Source: Alentia gelatinosa (lineage: Eukaryota > Annelida > Polychaeta > Phyllodocida > Polynoidae). Taken from it: a stretch of DNA of 64,000 bases. The position numbers were made by a program, and so were the translations under genes. Each line of letters begins with the position of its first letter. The stretch's first letter is position 1. Below the pieces are notes generated by a model. It had not been told where the DNA came from. It was given only the letters and a program-made list of their open reading frames with translations, and did not search any database. Location: positions 5,031,694 through 5,095,693 of the forward strand of contig OX465584.1 of the NCBI GenBank assembly GCA_950022655.1. The letters are read 5' to 3'. Below are positions 52,822-63,310 of this stretch, piece by piece.

Positions 52822-53487
52822 GTGGGGTGAGGGGGTGGGGCAGTACTTCGCAGCTGTCGCTTGAAGTCAGGATTACATTGGCCAGACTTTGAGTACACGG
52901 CTTACAAGGCGTTGTTTCGTTTTACGGTAAATACACAGGTTTAAAGTATCTTACTGTTATAATCCCCGTGACGATTGCATATTTATCCAACTCCGTTATC
53001 AAGGATATACATGTACATATTTATTGCATATTTTCGGATTATGAATTTTGCCTTATATTATGCCTTGAATATATTGTGCACCAAAATGCATGTATTTTTC
53101 TTTTTTTTCTTAAGGTTTTTTTTTACCCTGGACTTTGGCTTAGGGTTAAGAACTAGCCCTATCTTCCAGCCACTCCAGCGGAGGGGGTTCAACATGCCAC
53201 TAGTGCCTAGGACATAGGCCTACAATGACCTGGCTTTAGTTCGACAGAATACTCAGAAAAGAAACAATACAAAGAACCCAAACGTCATGTATCCTGGGTC
53301 AGTCCATATCACTGACTTTTGTTCAATTCATAATGATATATAATATTGTTTTCCTTCTTCGATTTATTTACACCGTTTTGGAAACTTCCTTTGGGGTCCC
53401 TGATGAAGGGAGACTTGTACTATATCGGACACAAGGGTACGATCTAAAAGTACCGATATATTGAATATTAAGAAACGTCCTTAAAGT
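52822..53487. other. Unassigned sequence
   Basis: AT-rich; two hydrophobic frames at 52968-53217 are unsupported. Confidence 0.35.
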
Positions 53488-53599
53488 GGACGAAAGGGTT
53501 CCTGTTCGAGGTCAGTCGTCAATTTCATACTGTCTGACGCCATAGGTGGAAGGCTCTATGAAATTGACGACTGACCGAGAACGAGAACCGTTTCATCCA
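53488..53599. repeat. Long isolated hairpin
   Basis: GGTCAGTCGTCAATTTCATA at 53511 pairs perfectly with TATGAAATTGACGACTGACC. Imperfect outer pairing extends to GTGGACGAAAGGG/CCGTTTCATCCAC. It resembles the hairpins of the tailed elements in size, but the apex motif is not clear (TGTCTGACGCC). Confidence 0.7.
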
Positions 53600-53771
53600 C
53601 AAAACGCTATTATAATTACTTATCAAGTGATAGTCACAGTGGACACGAACATTTTTAATACTGCCCCCCTAGCAGCGGGCAGTATTCTGATAAACATTCG
53701 CACACAGGTATATAAGAATAGAGGGAAACTATGTTCCGGTGAGAGAAAGTCATCCCATCTGGTGAATTCCA

Positions 53772-54060
53772 CTTAACAAGGAACAGAATCTCATGAGATT
53801 TGAACCCTGTGAGGTACATGAATCCCACCGTGTGAATCCCACTGTGTATCAGGTGTGTCCTTCCATGTGAATCAAATTCGCCACTTTTCTTTGAGACTAG
53901 TAAAAGTACATTGTCATGAGAATTTTGTACTAAAGGAGAATTGTCTGAGACTAGGAAAAAGGTGTGAAGTACATCTGTCTAAGGTACATTAGTCTCTACG
54001 TGTGAATTTCACTTAACCAAGTTCTATATGCGTGAGTGCGATTTCACAAAGCGTATCTCC
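53772..54060. repeat. CTCATGAG-type repeat Z, copy 1
   Basis: AACAGAATCTCATGAGATT, GAACCCTGTGAGGTACATGA and ATCCCACCGTGTGAATCCCA match units at 58505-58700 and parts of 59999-60150. The following 200 bp contain looser variants (GAGACTAGTAAAAG, GAGACTAGGAAAAA). Confidence 0.55.
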
Positions 54061-54107
54061 ACCTGATAACGATACGACGTGCAGGTGGGTGGGCAGGTGT
54101 GGGTGGA

Positions 54108-54418
54108 CACCCCTCTCATAAGATCTCACACTCTCTAAGTAATCTGCACTCTCACTATGCTCTATGGAGAAGAATTCTTAACGAACTAGGCTTAGAACCT
54201 TGAGAATCCACTGGCCTGCCTCCCGTGCTAAAGACGTACATCAATGCAACCCAAATATTCCTATAATCTCAATGATGCCACCTAGCAGGGACACTGTGTG
54301 CCAGTGGATTCTCAAGGCTCTAAGCCCAGTTCGTTAAGAATTATTCTCCCATAGAGTGCGGTGAGAACCTTGTACAGAATACGATTTAGAAAGTGTGAGA
54401 TCTTATGAGAGGGGTGCA
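54108..54418. mobile_element. Family I copy 5
   Basis: Both arms are nearly complete, from CACCCCTCTCATAAGATCTC to CTTATGAGAGGGGTGC, with loop sequence as in copy 1. Confidence 0.7.
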
Positions 54419-54423
54419 CCCGG

Positions 54424-54515
54424 AGTGTGTGTGGGCAGGTGTGGGTGGGAGTGTGTGGGCAGGTGTGGGTGGGAGAGTGTGTGGGCAGGTGGGTGGGAGT
54501 GTGTGGGAATGTGAC
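54424..54515. repeat. GTGTGTGGGCAGGTGTGGGT tandem repeat
   Basis: About four units of 20-26 bp, abutting family I copy 5. Confidence 0.75.
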
Positions 54516-55660
54516 GCAGCAGCCCTTAGCTAAGCGGCCAGGTGCCGTGCACGCTGCAGATGTTACCTGGAGGACTTTGAAGTCGCCGCCCGCTTACCTG
54601 GAGCTACTTAACCCCTGAGTGTGTGAGACTGAGCCCCCTCTCACCTGTATCTACACCCGCCCCTACACCCCGCCCCCACACACCCCGCCGCCGGCCTTCA
54701 AAGGCAGAGATCCGGCGGAGGTGAGGCAGAACGGGCAGAACAGGTGTTGCTACATGATACGACGCTCCCGTACCACCCTCTGCTCCCTCCCCTCCTCCAC
54801 TCTGTTCCGACCCTAGACTTGCTCAAATTTGAAAGATACTAGAAGCAGAGGCATGGCAGGATATCCGATACAGAATAACAAAATTCCATTAGTTATTATG
54901 GTACACTGTTGAAATAAGAGTACCGATGGGTGTTGCGAACGCCCCGTGAATCAAACCAGAGTTAAATATTCATTCATATTTTTCATATATTGAAGAAGCC
55001 TTTGTTATTTTTCAATTTGTTTAGTTTTTGGATGCTCTCTTATATCTTTTCCTTTATTTCTCTTTATAGTTCCTTATCTTTTGATAATATAATGTTCATT
55101 ACATTTTTCATACATAATTACTTTTTTCATTATTATTTTCTACTTTGGATATTTTGGATATTCTATCATAGTTTCATTTCTCTACATTTCCTTGTCGCAC
55201 ATCGTATGTGAATTGATGTCAGCCATTAGTCATGAAACAAAATTTCACCAAAAGCATGTGCATTTAAATAAATAATTATAATTAACCCCCTAGGTCTGGT
55301 GCACATCTATTGCCTGGTTAAGAGGTCAGTGACCTGCGTGGACACGTCTCACATGTTACGTCATCACAGAGCAGGGTTTCGGAACCCCCCAGAGATCTCC
55401 TCAGGTTTTGTTTGTACTCATTCTCTCACTTCACACTCGACTTAATACGCTTCACTGACTCCCGTTCATAGGAGCCACAGTGACTACAGTACAGTGGATT
55501 ACTTGGCCATGGTACACTGACTCTCAGCTAGTCTTGTGTGTGTGCACTGCCTATAGTTAATGTAACAATACATGGTTTACCCTTCAGCGACCCTAGCGGT
55601 GTATTGTACAGTTAAGACCGTCACTAGGTCAAGTTCACTCGAGCCTTGGGCCCATCAGAC
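54516..55660. other. Unassigned sequence
   Basis: A truncated H tip (TAGACTTGCTCAAATTTGA) is at 54823. The hydrophobic 73-residue frame at 54990-55211 reflects AT-rich composition. No gene supported. Confidence 0.35.
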
Positions 55661-55669
55661 AGAACGCTA

Positions 55670-56122
55670 TAGACTGGCTCCAGATCCTGCATCTTTTGTC
55701 TACTCTCCTCGCTGGGATACAGGGACTAGTATAATCGGTAATGGTGTTAGATTTCTGGCGCTATATAGCGCCAGTATTTCATACACTCTCCATACAGATA
55801 TCATCGTTACTGGTCAGATATCTGATGGGAGATTGATACCCTCTCCCTTTGATCTTAATCGGGTCACAGTCAGGAGTAGGCTAAATTTATTGCTATGACA
55901 ACACAGGCAGCCAGGGAACTGGAGGAGGGGAGGGGTGAGGGGTAGGAGGAGGTGTAGGGTTACAGGGAGTGGCTTGGGGTCATAAACAGAATATTCTGTT
56001 TCTACTGGACAAGTCTTTGATTCATGGGCCAGTCAGAGAAGGATACATACTTTAATAAACTTTTTTCTGATTGTGATTAATCATTTAATGAATGTTCATA
56101 ACGAAAGACTTGAGCAAGTCTA
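55670..56122 (-). mobile_element. Family H copy 5
   Basis: This starts TAGACTGGCTCCAGATCC and ends GACTTGAGCAAGTCTA. The 9-bp flanks AGAACGCTA (55661-55669 and 56123-56131) are identical, a perfect target duplication. At 453 bp it is the short form of the family. Confidence 0.85.
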
Positions 56123-56131
56123 AGAACGCTA

Positions 56132-57309
56132 TCACACTTAGAGTATGAACTGTGGGTGTGATCTTAAGGCTGTGGGGTTGTTTTTGGGGGTTTATTGCAG
56201 GATATGACTGTTGGGACAAAGTGAAGTTTTGTGAGATTGAGTATGGACCTCAGTGTTGTCTAAACTATACCTGAGGCATTACTGAGACGATATACATGTA
56301 TACTCAACCCAAGTGGAGCTGGAATACCATAGAATACATCGCAATCTGGAGTTAAACTGGTATTTTATGACCAAACTATTAAGCCCATAAGACAGCGACA
56401 TTTAGAAAATAATTCAAAGTTCGATAACTTCGGATCCAAATAAGATATCGGTAAACAGATTCCATCATTGCCTCTGTCTCCCCTACAAATCGATATAAGG
56501 CACTTGTAAATCGGACTGGGGGATAGGTAGCATCGCTGTTCAAAGGGCCTTCTCAGAATCGGTAACAGTCGGTGAAGTGGATACAGCGACACGAAAACGG
56601 TCGGGCAAAGCCCCCCCCCCCTTCCCCCAAAAGAAAAAAAAAGAAGATAAAATAAATAAATAAAATAAAATAAATTAATCATCGTAAAGGGGGTATTTTC
56701 CATTTCCGGGATCTATTATGTGACCCCACCCCTCCTGTTTCGTGCAAGTGCTAAAGTGGGGACCCAAGGTACACTACCTTCAAATGTCCCACGCTCCTGT
56801 ATTAATTATCCAGAGTTAATCTTCTAGATGAGGGCCACTCGAAGGGGTCATTGGCCTGGAACCACAGTGTGCAGAATCACTGGTGCGGAACCTGAAGATT
56901 GTGGTTGTGTTACTACCGTATATATGGCCTGATCACGTGTTTTCTCGTAGGAGACGAGAGAGCACGAGACAGGCGATCCCCGCATGTGAGAACTGGTAAT
57001 TAAAACAGTGTAATTACCTTTCTGATGATATACAATATGGTTTAATTAGCGTTGGAATCAAAGAATTTACCAAATTAGGGCGGGTATTCCCCCGAATCAA
57101 TGTGATCATTATTAGAGTAATTAAGTCGCTAATTGTGAGGTATTAATATCATAAAGTTAGTTCCTCTTCTGATACCCTTCTTATTTGCTGGGATAAAGCG
57201 AGATTTATAAATGTTTTATTTATTTTCACAACTATGTACTCTGTACATAGAATACAACTCGTGATGTAAAAACCCGGATTCTGGGATACTGTGTATTGTG
57301 ATTACAGTA
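56132..57309. other. Mostly unassigned; reversed repeat Q at 56440
   Basis: 56455-56545 carries CTCCCCTACAAATCGATATA and AAATCGGACTGGG, the reverse of 49510-49560. The rest has no supported feature. Confidence 0.4.
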
Positions 57310-57690
57310 AATAAATGTTTTATCTATCGTATACAAAGACTATATTGACAATGTATGAGGACTCAGTAAACCAAGACCCATTATATAAAACCAGTCAGAT
57401 ACCATTACTGTATATACGGATTCAAACCTGTGGTATACGACCTCAAAACCATGGTTTACGGGATAAAATAGCCCTCTTCTGTTATAGAGTGAAGAAATAG
57501 TCCCTATAACTTGCATATAGCAATTAATATGTTGAATTCATTCGAAAATATGGATAATAACTACAACAAACGATGGTTTTGTAGATAGGCAGCTCTGTAA
57601 ACCACTCGAGGTTGACAGTGTAGTATACTCGCTAGTGGTCGTGTATTACTATGTGTCAACTACTTCTGCCTCTCGTGTATGAAAAGGGTC
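57310..57690 (+). mobile_element. Hairpin-tailed element W2
   Basis: The tip TTTTATCTATCGTATACAAA is followed by GAGGACTCAGTAAACCAAGA. The hairpin at about 57569-57672 has arm CTGTAAACCACTCGAGGTTG, apex ATACTCGCTAGTGGTCGTG, then TATTACTATGTGTCAACTA. The arm word GTAAACCA repeats the word near the tip. Confidence 0.55.
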
Positions 57691-57708
57691 ACCTTCGTAC
57701 ACAATTGA

Positions 57709-58052
57709 CCCTTTCTGGTAGGGCAATGCCATATGGCATTCTCCTGGCCATGGCAGGACAATGCCATATGGCATTCCCGTATGGAATGGATGAACCACTC
57801 TGCATTTGGTCCTTTGTAACTTTTTGAAAAATTATCGCAGAATCATAAAAATTGTATGAGATATTATGCTTAATGTTGCCAGTAGGTCATCGAAAAGTTC
57901 TTATATAAAATACAGATTTACTGAAAATTTTAAATTTGTAATTTCTTTCAATAATATTGACAACAAATGCCAGCCATACAAATGCCACTATTGGTTCTGG
58001 TGCCTGCTATAGTATGGGTACATGGTGAATGACATGTGTGGCTCTTGAAGGG
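57709..58052. mobile_element. TTAA-type element 3
   Basis: The ends CCCTTTCTGG and CTTGAAGGG are flanked by TTGA (57705-57708) and TTAA (58053-58056). Two copies of the palindrome AATGCCATATGGCATT lie near the left end. The layout mirrors the elements at 14555 and 61530. Confidence 0.5.
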
Positions 58053-58504
58053 TTAAACTTATGCAGCTCCTTACTTATACTCCCTTCATCACACTCTAGA
58101 TATCATGAATGATGCACAGAAAAATTATGTCATTAAGTCACTGTGCCATGGTAAACAGAACTCAGTCTCTGTATATAATGACACTACACAATGTAAATGG
58201 TTCTAAGAATGTGCCATTTAATATTCTAATTCTAATTTTAAGATTCAGGTGTGACGCATATGGATGTTACACCCACAGTTGAATTTATGTGATAAATTGT
58301 AAAATAAATGAAGGAAATGGAGAAATCTCTCTTTCCTTAACCATTAAGTGGGATTTACATATTTGGATTCATGTACATGTACCTCACAGGGTAATTATCT
58401 GGGACAATACCCGCTGAGATTCTGTAACTCAACATAATTTCTTCGTATAAATTGTAGGTTTCTATTTCCCTGAGATATGTCTTTTCTCCTGTTATTGTTA
58501 TCCT
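58053..58504. other. Unassigned AT-rich sequence
   Basis: Nothing recognised. Confidence 0.35.
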
Positions 58505-58700
58505 TAAAAAGGAACAGAATCTCAAGAGATTTTGAACCCTGTGAGGTACTTGAATCCCATCATGTGAATTCAAATTAACAAGCAACAGAATCACATGAGC
58601 TTTTGAGACCTTTTAGGTATGCGAATCCCATCGTGTGAATCCCGCTTAAAAAGGAACAGAATCTCATGAGATTTTGAACCTTGTCAGGTACATGAATCCT
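58505..58700. repeat. Repeat Z, three tandem units
   Basis: Units of about 65-70 bp: AAGGAACAGAATCTCATGAG, TTTTGAACCYTGTSAGGTAC, GAATCCCATCGTGTGAATCC. The dispersed relatives are at 53772 and 59999. Confidence 0.7.
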
Positions 58701-59682
58701 AAAGTGGAATTCAGACAGTGGTTCATGTGTATTAAAAATGGAAATACCTCTGTATAAATAGACTATTTTACATATGAGATTGAGGTCACATTCATGTCAC
58801 GACGAAACCCAAGAAATATGTCCCTTGAAAAACAACAACATATATGCGCAAATAAGGAACAAACAATTTAAAGAAATTCGGAAGCACACATTCCTAATGA
58901 CAGCTAAAAATAGTGAGCATCGTGATTGGTGACCGGAAGTAAGTCTAAACAGATGTCCACTTCCGTTATATGGAACCCTGGTGCGTTCCCAATAATAAAA
59001 AAAAACTGCGTGAGCGATAATAGGTGCATCATTAGCTACACCTCATTCCAGAGAGATACATCCGGGTTCCGGGCGCTTTACCACTTTCTGCAGTGTTTCT
59101 TCTGGGAGGCGGACGGTTCCCGGCGAGAGGCTACAAAAGATGGTGAGGCGGCAGTCATTAGGCGGACACCAGCGAATGTTCCTAATTATCGCCCAGAGGT
59201 GTGGGAGCGGTGGGAGGTATGTGACTAGAATCTGGGGGTACCTATATGAAGCAGGTGAGGGAGGGATTAAGGGTTTCTAGTTGATTTAGGAGAGTAGGAG
59301 TTCATGGTCCACTGAGGGGTATTATTGTGAGTCTTATTAAGTGGGTTTAATGAGGCGATCATTAAGTGAGAAGATGGGGGAGGGGTGGTGACTGGGTCCT
59401 CCCACCTGAGGAAGATAAGTTAGCTTTTAGTCACACTGTTACTATCAGGTGCGAATAGTAAGCTGAATGAATGACTATAAGACTTTGTCCGTTACAAGCT
59501 TTATTGCTGGTGTTACTGCAATGCGCTACACTGACCAGACTGATGAGAATATATGAGATCCAGGTTATATGCTGACTGTGTTGATCGTAACGTTATATGC
59601 TGACGTAACGGAGGGTCGCCTCCAGTTGCCTATTACGTAGAGCCAGCATGATCAGTTAGGCCAAGGGATACTTAGGACTTAA
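58701..59682. other. Unassigned sequence
   Basis: A 100-residue frame at 58926-59228 has no domain. CpG content rises at 59060-59200 without further support. Confidence 0.35.
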
Positions 59683-59920
59683 AGGCGCGGCCTCCACCTA
59701 CTACGATAGAAATTTAGACCTACCGATATGGCACCGATACAAAAAGCGAAAATCGTAGACATATGCCTTGACATGCCAATCCACCACGCATTGTATGGGT
59801 TTTTTTCTCGATGTCTAATCGCAGAAACGTGGTCAACTGCCCCGATATTAGGTGACCTTCTGACGCGATTTTGGTTTTGCACCATATCGGTGCCATATCG
59901 TAGTAGGTGGGCGCCGGGCC
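59683..59920 (+). mobile_element. Family B MITE, copy 5
   Basis: The ends are GGCGCGGCCTCCACCTACTA and TAGTAGGTGGGCGCCGGGCC. It is internally shortened to 238 bp but keeps the shared centre (GACATGCCAATCCACCACGC). Confidence 0.75.
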
Positions 59921-59994
59921 TATTGGCAGGGATTGGCACTTAGTCTGCGATTCAGCAGTGGGTCCATTTGTCTCACCAAAAAATTTTTAACGTG

Positions 59995-60155
59995 TCTAAA
60001 AATCAAAATCTCATGAGATTCTGTACCTGGCTAGGGCTTGAACCCTACAATTCAGAAGAGAAGATTGTATTTAAGTACGAAATCTCAGCAGGATTTGTCT
60101 CAGACAAGCACCCTGTAATGTACATCAATCCCATCGTGTGAATCCCACTCGACAC
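59995..60155. repeat. Repeat Z, dispersed fragments
   Basis: AAATCTCATGAGATTCTGTA and TACATCAATCCCATCGTGTG match the Z unit in both orientations. Confidence 0.45.
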
Positions 60156-60511
60156 TATACTTATAGTGAAGGCCACAGCCAAAGAATAGGATCAGAACTA
60201 GACACAATGTGGCCTCAGAACTTTCAAAGGGCAGGTGTATAAAAGCGCTCTGATATGAATAGCGGTCGGGGATGACGCTTAACCGCCGAACACTGTCAAA
60301 AAGGTCTGCTCAAACTGACATTATCTAAAACATAGACTGGCAGAGAGAAGGTTGACAGAGAGGGAGGAGAGATAAGATGGTGATAACTGATAAGAGGTGA
60401 TAAGGTGCAGGCAGGGCAGGACGTACACTGACGAGGTTTTGTCTGCCGGGTCAGAGGTCAACCTGAGTGGAGATCGGGACAGAACCTGGCCCACCATCGG
60501 AGGGGTGCACC
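60156..60511. other. Unassigned sequence
   Basis: Nothing recognised. Confidence 0.3.
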
Positions 60512-61360
60512 TAGACTTGCTTAAGTCTTTGATTATGAACATTCATTAAATGATTAAACACAATCAGAATAAAGTTCATTAAAGTATGTATCCTAATTCT
60601 CTGACTGGCCCATGAATCAAAGACTTGTCCACTATGAATAGAATCTCCCGTTTATGGCCCCAAGCTACTCCCTGTAACCCTACCTCTCCCCGCACCCCTC
60701 CTCCAGTTCCCTGGCTGCCTGTGTTATCACAGCAATATATTTCGCCTACTCCTGACTGTGACCCGATTAAGATCAAAGTGAGAGGATATCAATCTCCCAT
60801 CAGATATCCTGACCAGTAGCCAGGATATCTGTACAGGGAGTGTTGGGAATGCTGGAGCTAAACGGCGACAGAAATCTAACACCATTACCGATTGTACCAG
60901 TCCCTGTATCCCAACGAGGAGGATAGCCATACGCCCTCCAGAGGTTACTAGTTTCCCTATCATCGCCCAGGGTAAATACAAGTTCCGCTCCCGACTGGCT
61001 GGCCTCACCACGACAACATGAACCATAGTTTTCTCATTTATATTTGAAGAACCTGAAAATAATTTCAGATTGCTATGTAGAAATAGCTGAAATTTCCATT
61101 TCTAACATCAGATTTCCCGATTGAGATCGAAGGGATAGGGTATTAATCTCCCAGGAGATATCCTGGGCAGTAGCCAGGATATCTGTATGGAGAGTGTTGG
61201 GAATACTGGTGCTAAACCGCGCCAGAAATCCAACACCATTACCGATTGTACCAGTCCCTGTATCCCAACAAGGAGGGTAGCCATAGGATGCAGGGACTGG
61301 AGCCAGCCTGTAACCCAGCGAGGAGGATAGCCATAGGATGCAGGGACTAGAGCCAGTCTA
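60512..61360 (+). mobile_element. Family H copy 6, longest
   Basis: This starts TAGACTTGCTTAAGTC and ends GACTAGAGCCAGTCTA. The 9-bp flanks GGGTGCACC (60503-60511, 61361-61369) are identical. It has an internal partial duplication: ATCTCCCATCAGATATCC and ACCGATTGTACCAGTCCCTG each occur twice. The 60930-61120 insert is shared with copy 2. Confidence 0.8.
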
Positions 61361-61525
61361 GGGTGCACCCTTCCTCAACCATTATCTGGGGTGGGGGTTT
61401 TACGAGCGATAGAGGAGTGTTCGTATAGGTCCCTACTTAAAAGCTTTTGTCCAGACATACACATATAGTAACAAAATCAAAGCGAAATCAAGGCTTTTAC
61501 AATCTACTTAATACGAAGATTCCTT
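61361..61525. other. Unassigned sequence
   Basis: Nothing recognised. Confidence 0.3.
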
Positions 61526-61529
61526 TTAA

Positions 61530-62094
61530 TCCTTTACAGGCTGGGGGTCTGTGGCTGAGCCCTTTAAGTCGGGGCGGGTACTCGGGACTAGAATTTTTTT
61601 TTTTTATATAAATCTATTTATCGACTATTTCTTTCATCATTAGGCGTTTTACAAAGTAACAGTCGCACGACTATGTTACAAGTGAGCATTTATTACAACA
61701 GTTCTATCTAATGTCATTCAATTTTTTATATTTTCTTATACCATTACTGGTATCAAATATTTTCTTACAAAGTTACAAACTAGTAAAACGCCAGGGGACG
61801 GGCCAAATCTTGTCTAAACCCGTATTCTATTATTTGATCACGTGGTATAACAAATCATCCTTATTATTTTATTTGTTTTACCAAATAGTGTTAAACACAA
61901 TATCCTAGGTATATTCTCTGAAAGTTTCATATTTATTTATTGATTATTTCATCATAAAGCAATGAAATCGTGAATATCACTAAATGTCATAAATAATGCC
62001 TCGAGGCATCATCCGGTCTATGCTGGGGAATGTCTCAAGGCATTATCCGGTCTATGCTGGGGAATGTCTCAAGGCATTATCCGCCGTGGAAAGG
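61530..62094. mobile_element. TTAA-type element 2
   Basis: TTAA at 61526-61529 and 62095-62098 flank TCCTTTACAGGC and GCCGTGGAAAGG. Near the right end, a 35-bp unit with palindromic AATGCCTCGAGGCAT or AATGTCTCAAGGCAT is repeated three times (61997-62082). The terminal match is weaker than in element 1. Confidence 0.6.
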
Positions 62095-62104
62095 TTAAAA
62101 TCTG

Positions 62105-62410
62105 TACGGAGTGTGTAAGATTCACCGAGTGGAGATTACGGGGGGTCGTAATCTCCGCTATACACAGAGCGTAGATTGTGGACGTGTGGAGTCCCTTGCA
62201 TGCAAACTACTGCGTGAGAAGGTTTTGGTCATTTTGTCATTTAATCTTTTCTTTGATAATCTTGATTGGCAATGCTGGTTGTTAAATACAATAACAACTA
62301 GCTTTAGATATAAGCGGTCGTATTCTGATCGGACTCGCATTCGCTCGGATATTACTACGCGTCAACTCCTCGCAGATTATGACCGCTTGTATCTGAAAGT
62401 TCTTCTCTCT
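62105..62410 (+). mobile_element. Hairpin-tailed element Y2
   Basis: The tip GTGGAGATTACGGGGGGTCG is palindromic with TAATCTCCGC. The hairpin at 62301-62402 has arms TTTAGATATAAGCGGTCGTA and CGCTTGTATCTGAAAG. The apex TCGCATTCGCTCGG is followed by ATATTACTACGCGTCAACTC. It is a clear homologue of Y1. Confidence 0.6.
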
Positions 62411-62439
62411 CCTCTATTGTGTTCAGTTTTTAATACATA

Positions 62440-62830
62440 GACAATAATCGATGGTTTTGTGGACAGGTCGCTGTAAACCACGAGAGGTTGACGCGTAGTA
62501 AAACAAGAGCGCTTGCGAGTGTATTACTACGCGTCAACCTCGAGTGGTTTATAGAGCTGCCTGTCCAAAAAAACATCGTTTGTTGCATTTATTATCCATC
62601 TTCTCCAACAAATCAAACCCAGTTATTGTCATATTAAAAGGTATGACAATAGGGACTATTTCTTTTCTCTATAGCACAAAGGGACTATTTTCCCCTTGTA
62701 CCATTGTTTTGAGGCCGTATACCACAGATGTGAATCCGTATACCACAGTTATGATATCTGGCAGGTATCTGGCTGGAGTCGTGGTTTACTGAGTCCTCAT
62801 ACATTTCCAATGGGGGCTTTGTGTAGAGGG
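62440..62830 (-). mobile_element. Hairpin-tailed element W3
   Basis: The hairpin at about 62455-62575 pairs AGGTTGACGCGTAGTAAAAC with TATTACTACGCGTCAACCT, apex AGCGCTTGCGAGTG. The reversed W tip follows at 62760-62825 (GTGGTTTACTGAGTCCTCAT). GTAAACCAC occurs both near the tip and in the hairpin arm. Confidence 0.6.
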
Positions 62831-62857
62831 ATAATAAATTGACATACATGTATATCA

Positions 62858-62937
62858 TTTGTCTAGCATGCATCATGTCTGTCACGGCAGTCACGGTTTG
62901 TTTAGCATGCATCATGTCTGTCACGGCAGTCACAGTT
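62858..62937. repeat. 39-bp tandem duplication
   Basis: AGCATGCATCATGTCTGTCA with CGGCAGTCACRGTTTG occurs twice in direct succession. Confidence 0.8.
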
Positions 62938-63159
62938 TGGTGTTGGTGTTTGCGGCCACTAAAAGCCGTTCAGTGGTTTATGACATCTCCCCCATGCAGG
63001 TGTCACGTGACACACACAGCCATCACGGCTTTTCTTTGTAAAACAGGCTCCACTTGATTTGGGTTTCTTAAGCCCCTATGCACCACCTTACCCAGTACAA
63101 GGCTAGCCTGTGATCTTAGTCATTAACGGTAAAGTATTCCACACGCAACATTGTTATAT

Positions 63160-63310
63160 ACCCATGACGTATGTACTGTAGATAGCACCGTTTCACCATA
63201 CAACGTAAGAATACAGTACGGAACAGGGTTCCATACTGCAAAATACGGAACACTGTTCAGTACAGGTAGACTATACCATAATAAAAAAAAACAATTTTAC
63301 GGTAAAGTTT
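63160..63310 (+). mobile_element. U-type element fragment U4
   Basis: The tip-like ATACCCATGACGTATGTACT and CACCGTTTCACCATA parallel the reverse of U3. Variable words GTACGGAACAGGGTTCC and ATACGGAACACTGTTC follow. No complete hairpin. Confidence 0.4.

Noticed and set aside
8693..59920. TTAA target duplications for families B, C and D
   Set aside because: TTAA or TAA is next to one end in several copies (35334, 38771, 46175) but not reproducibly at both ends, so the duplication type stays open.
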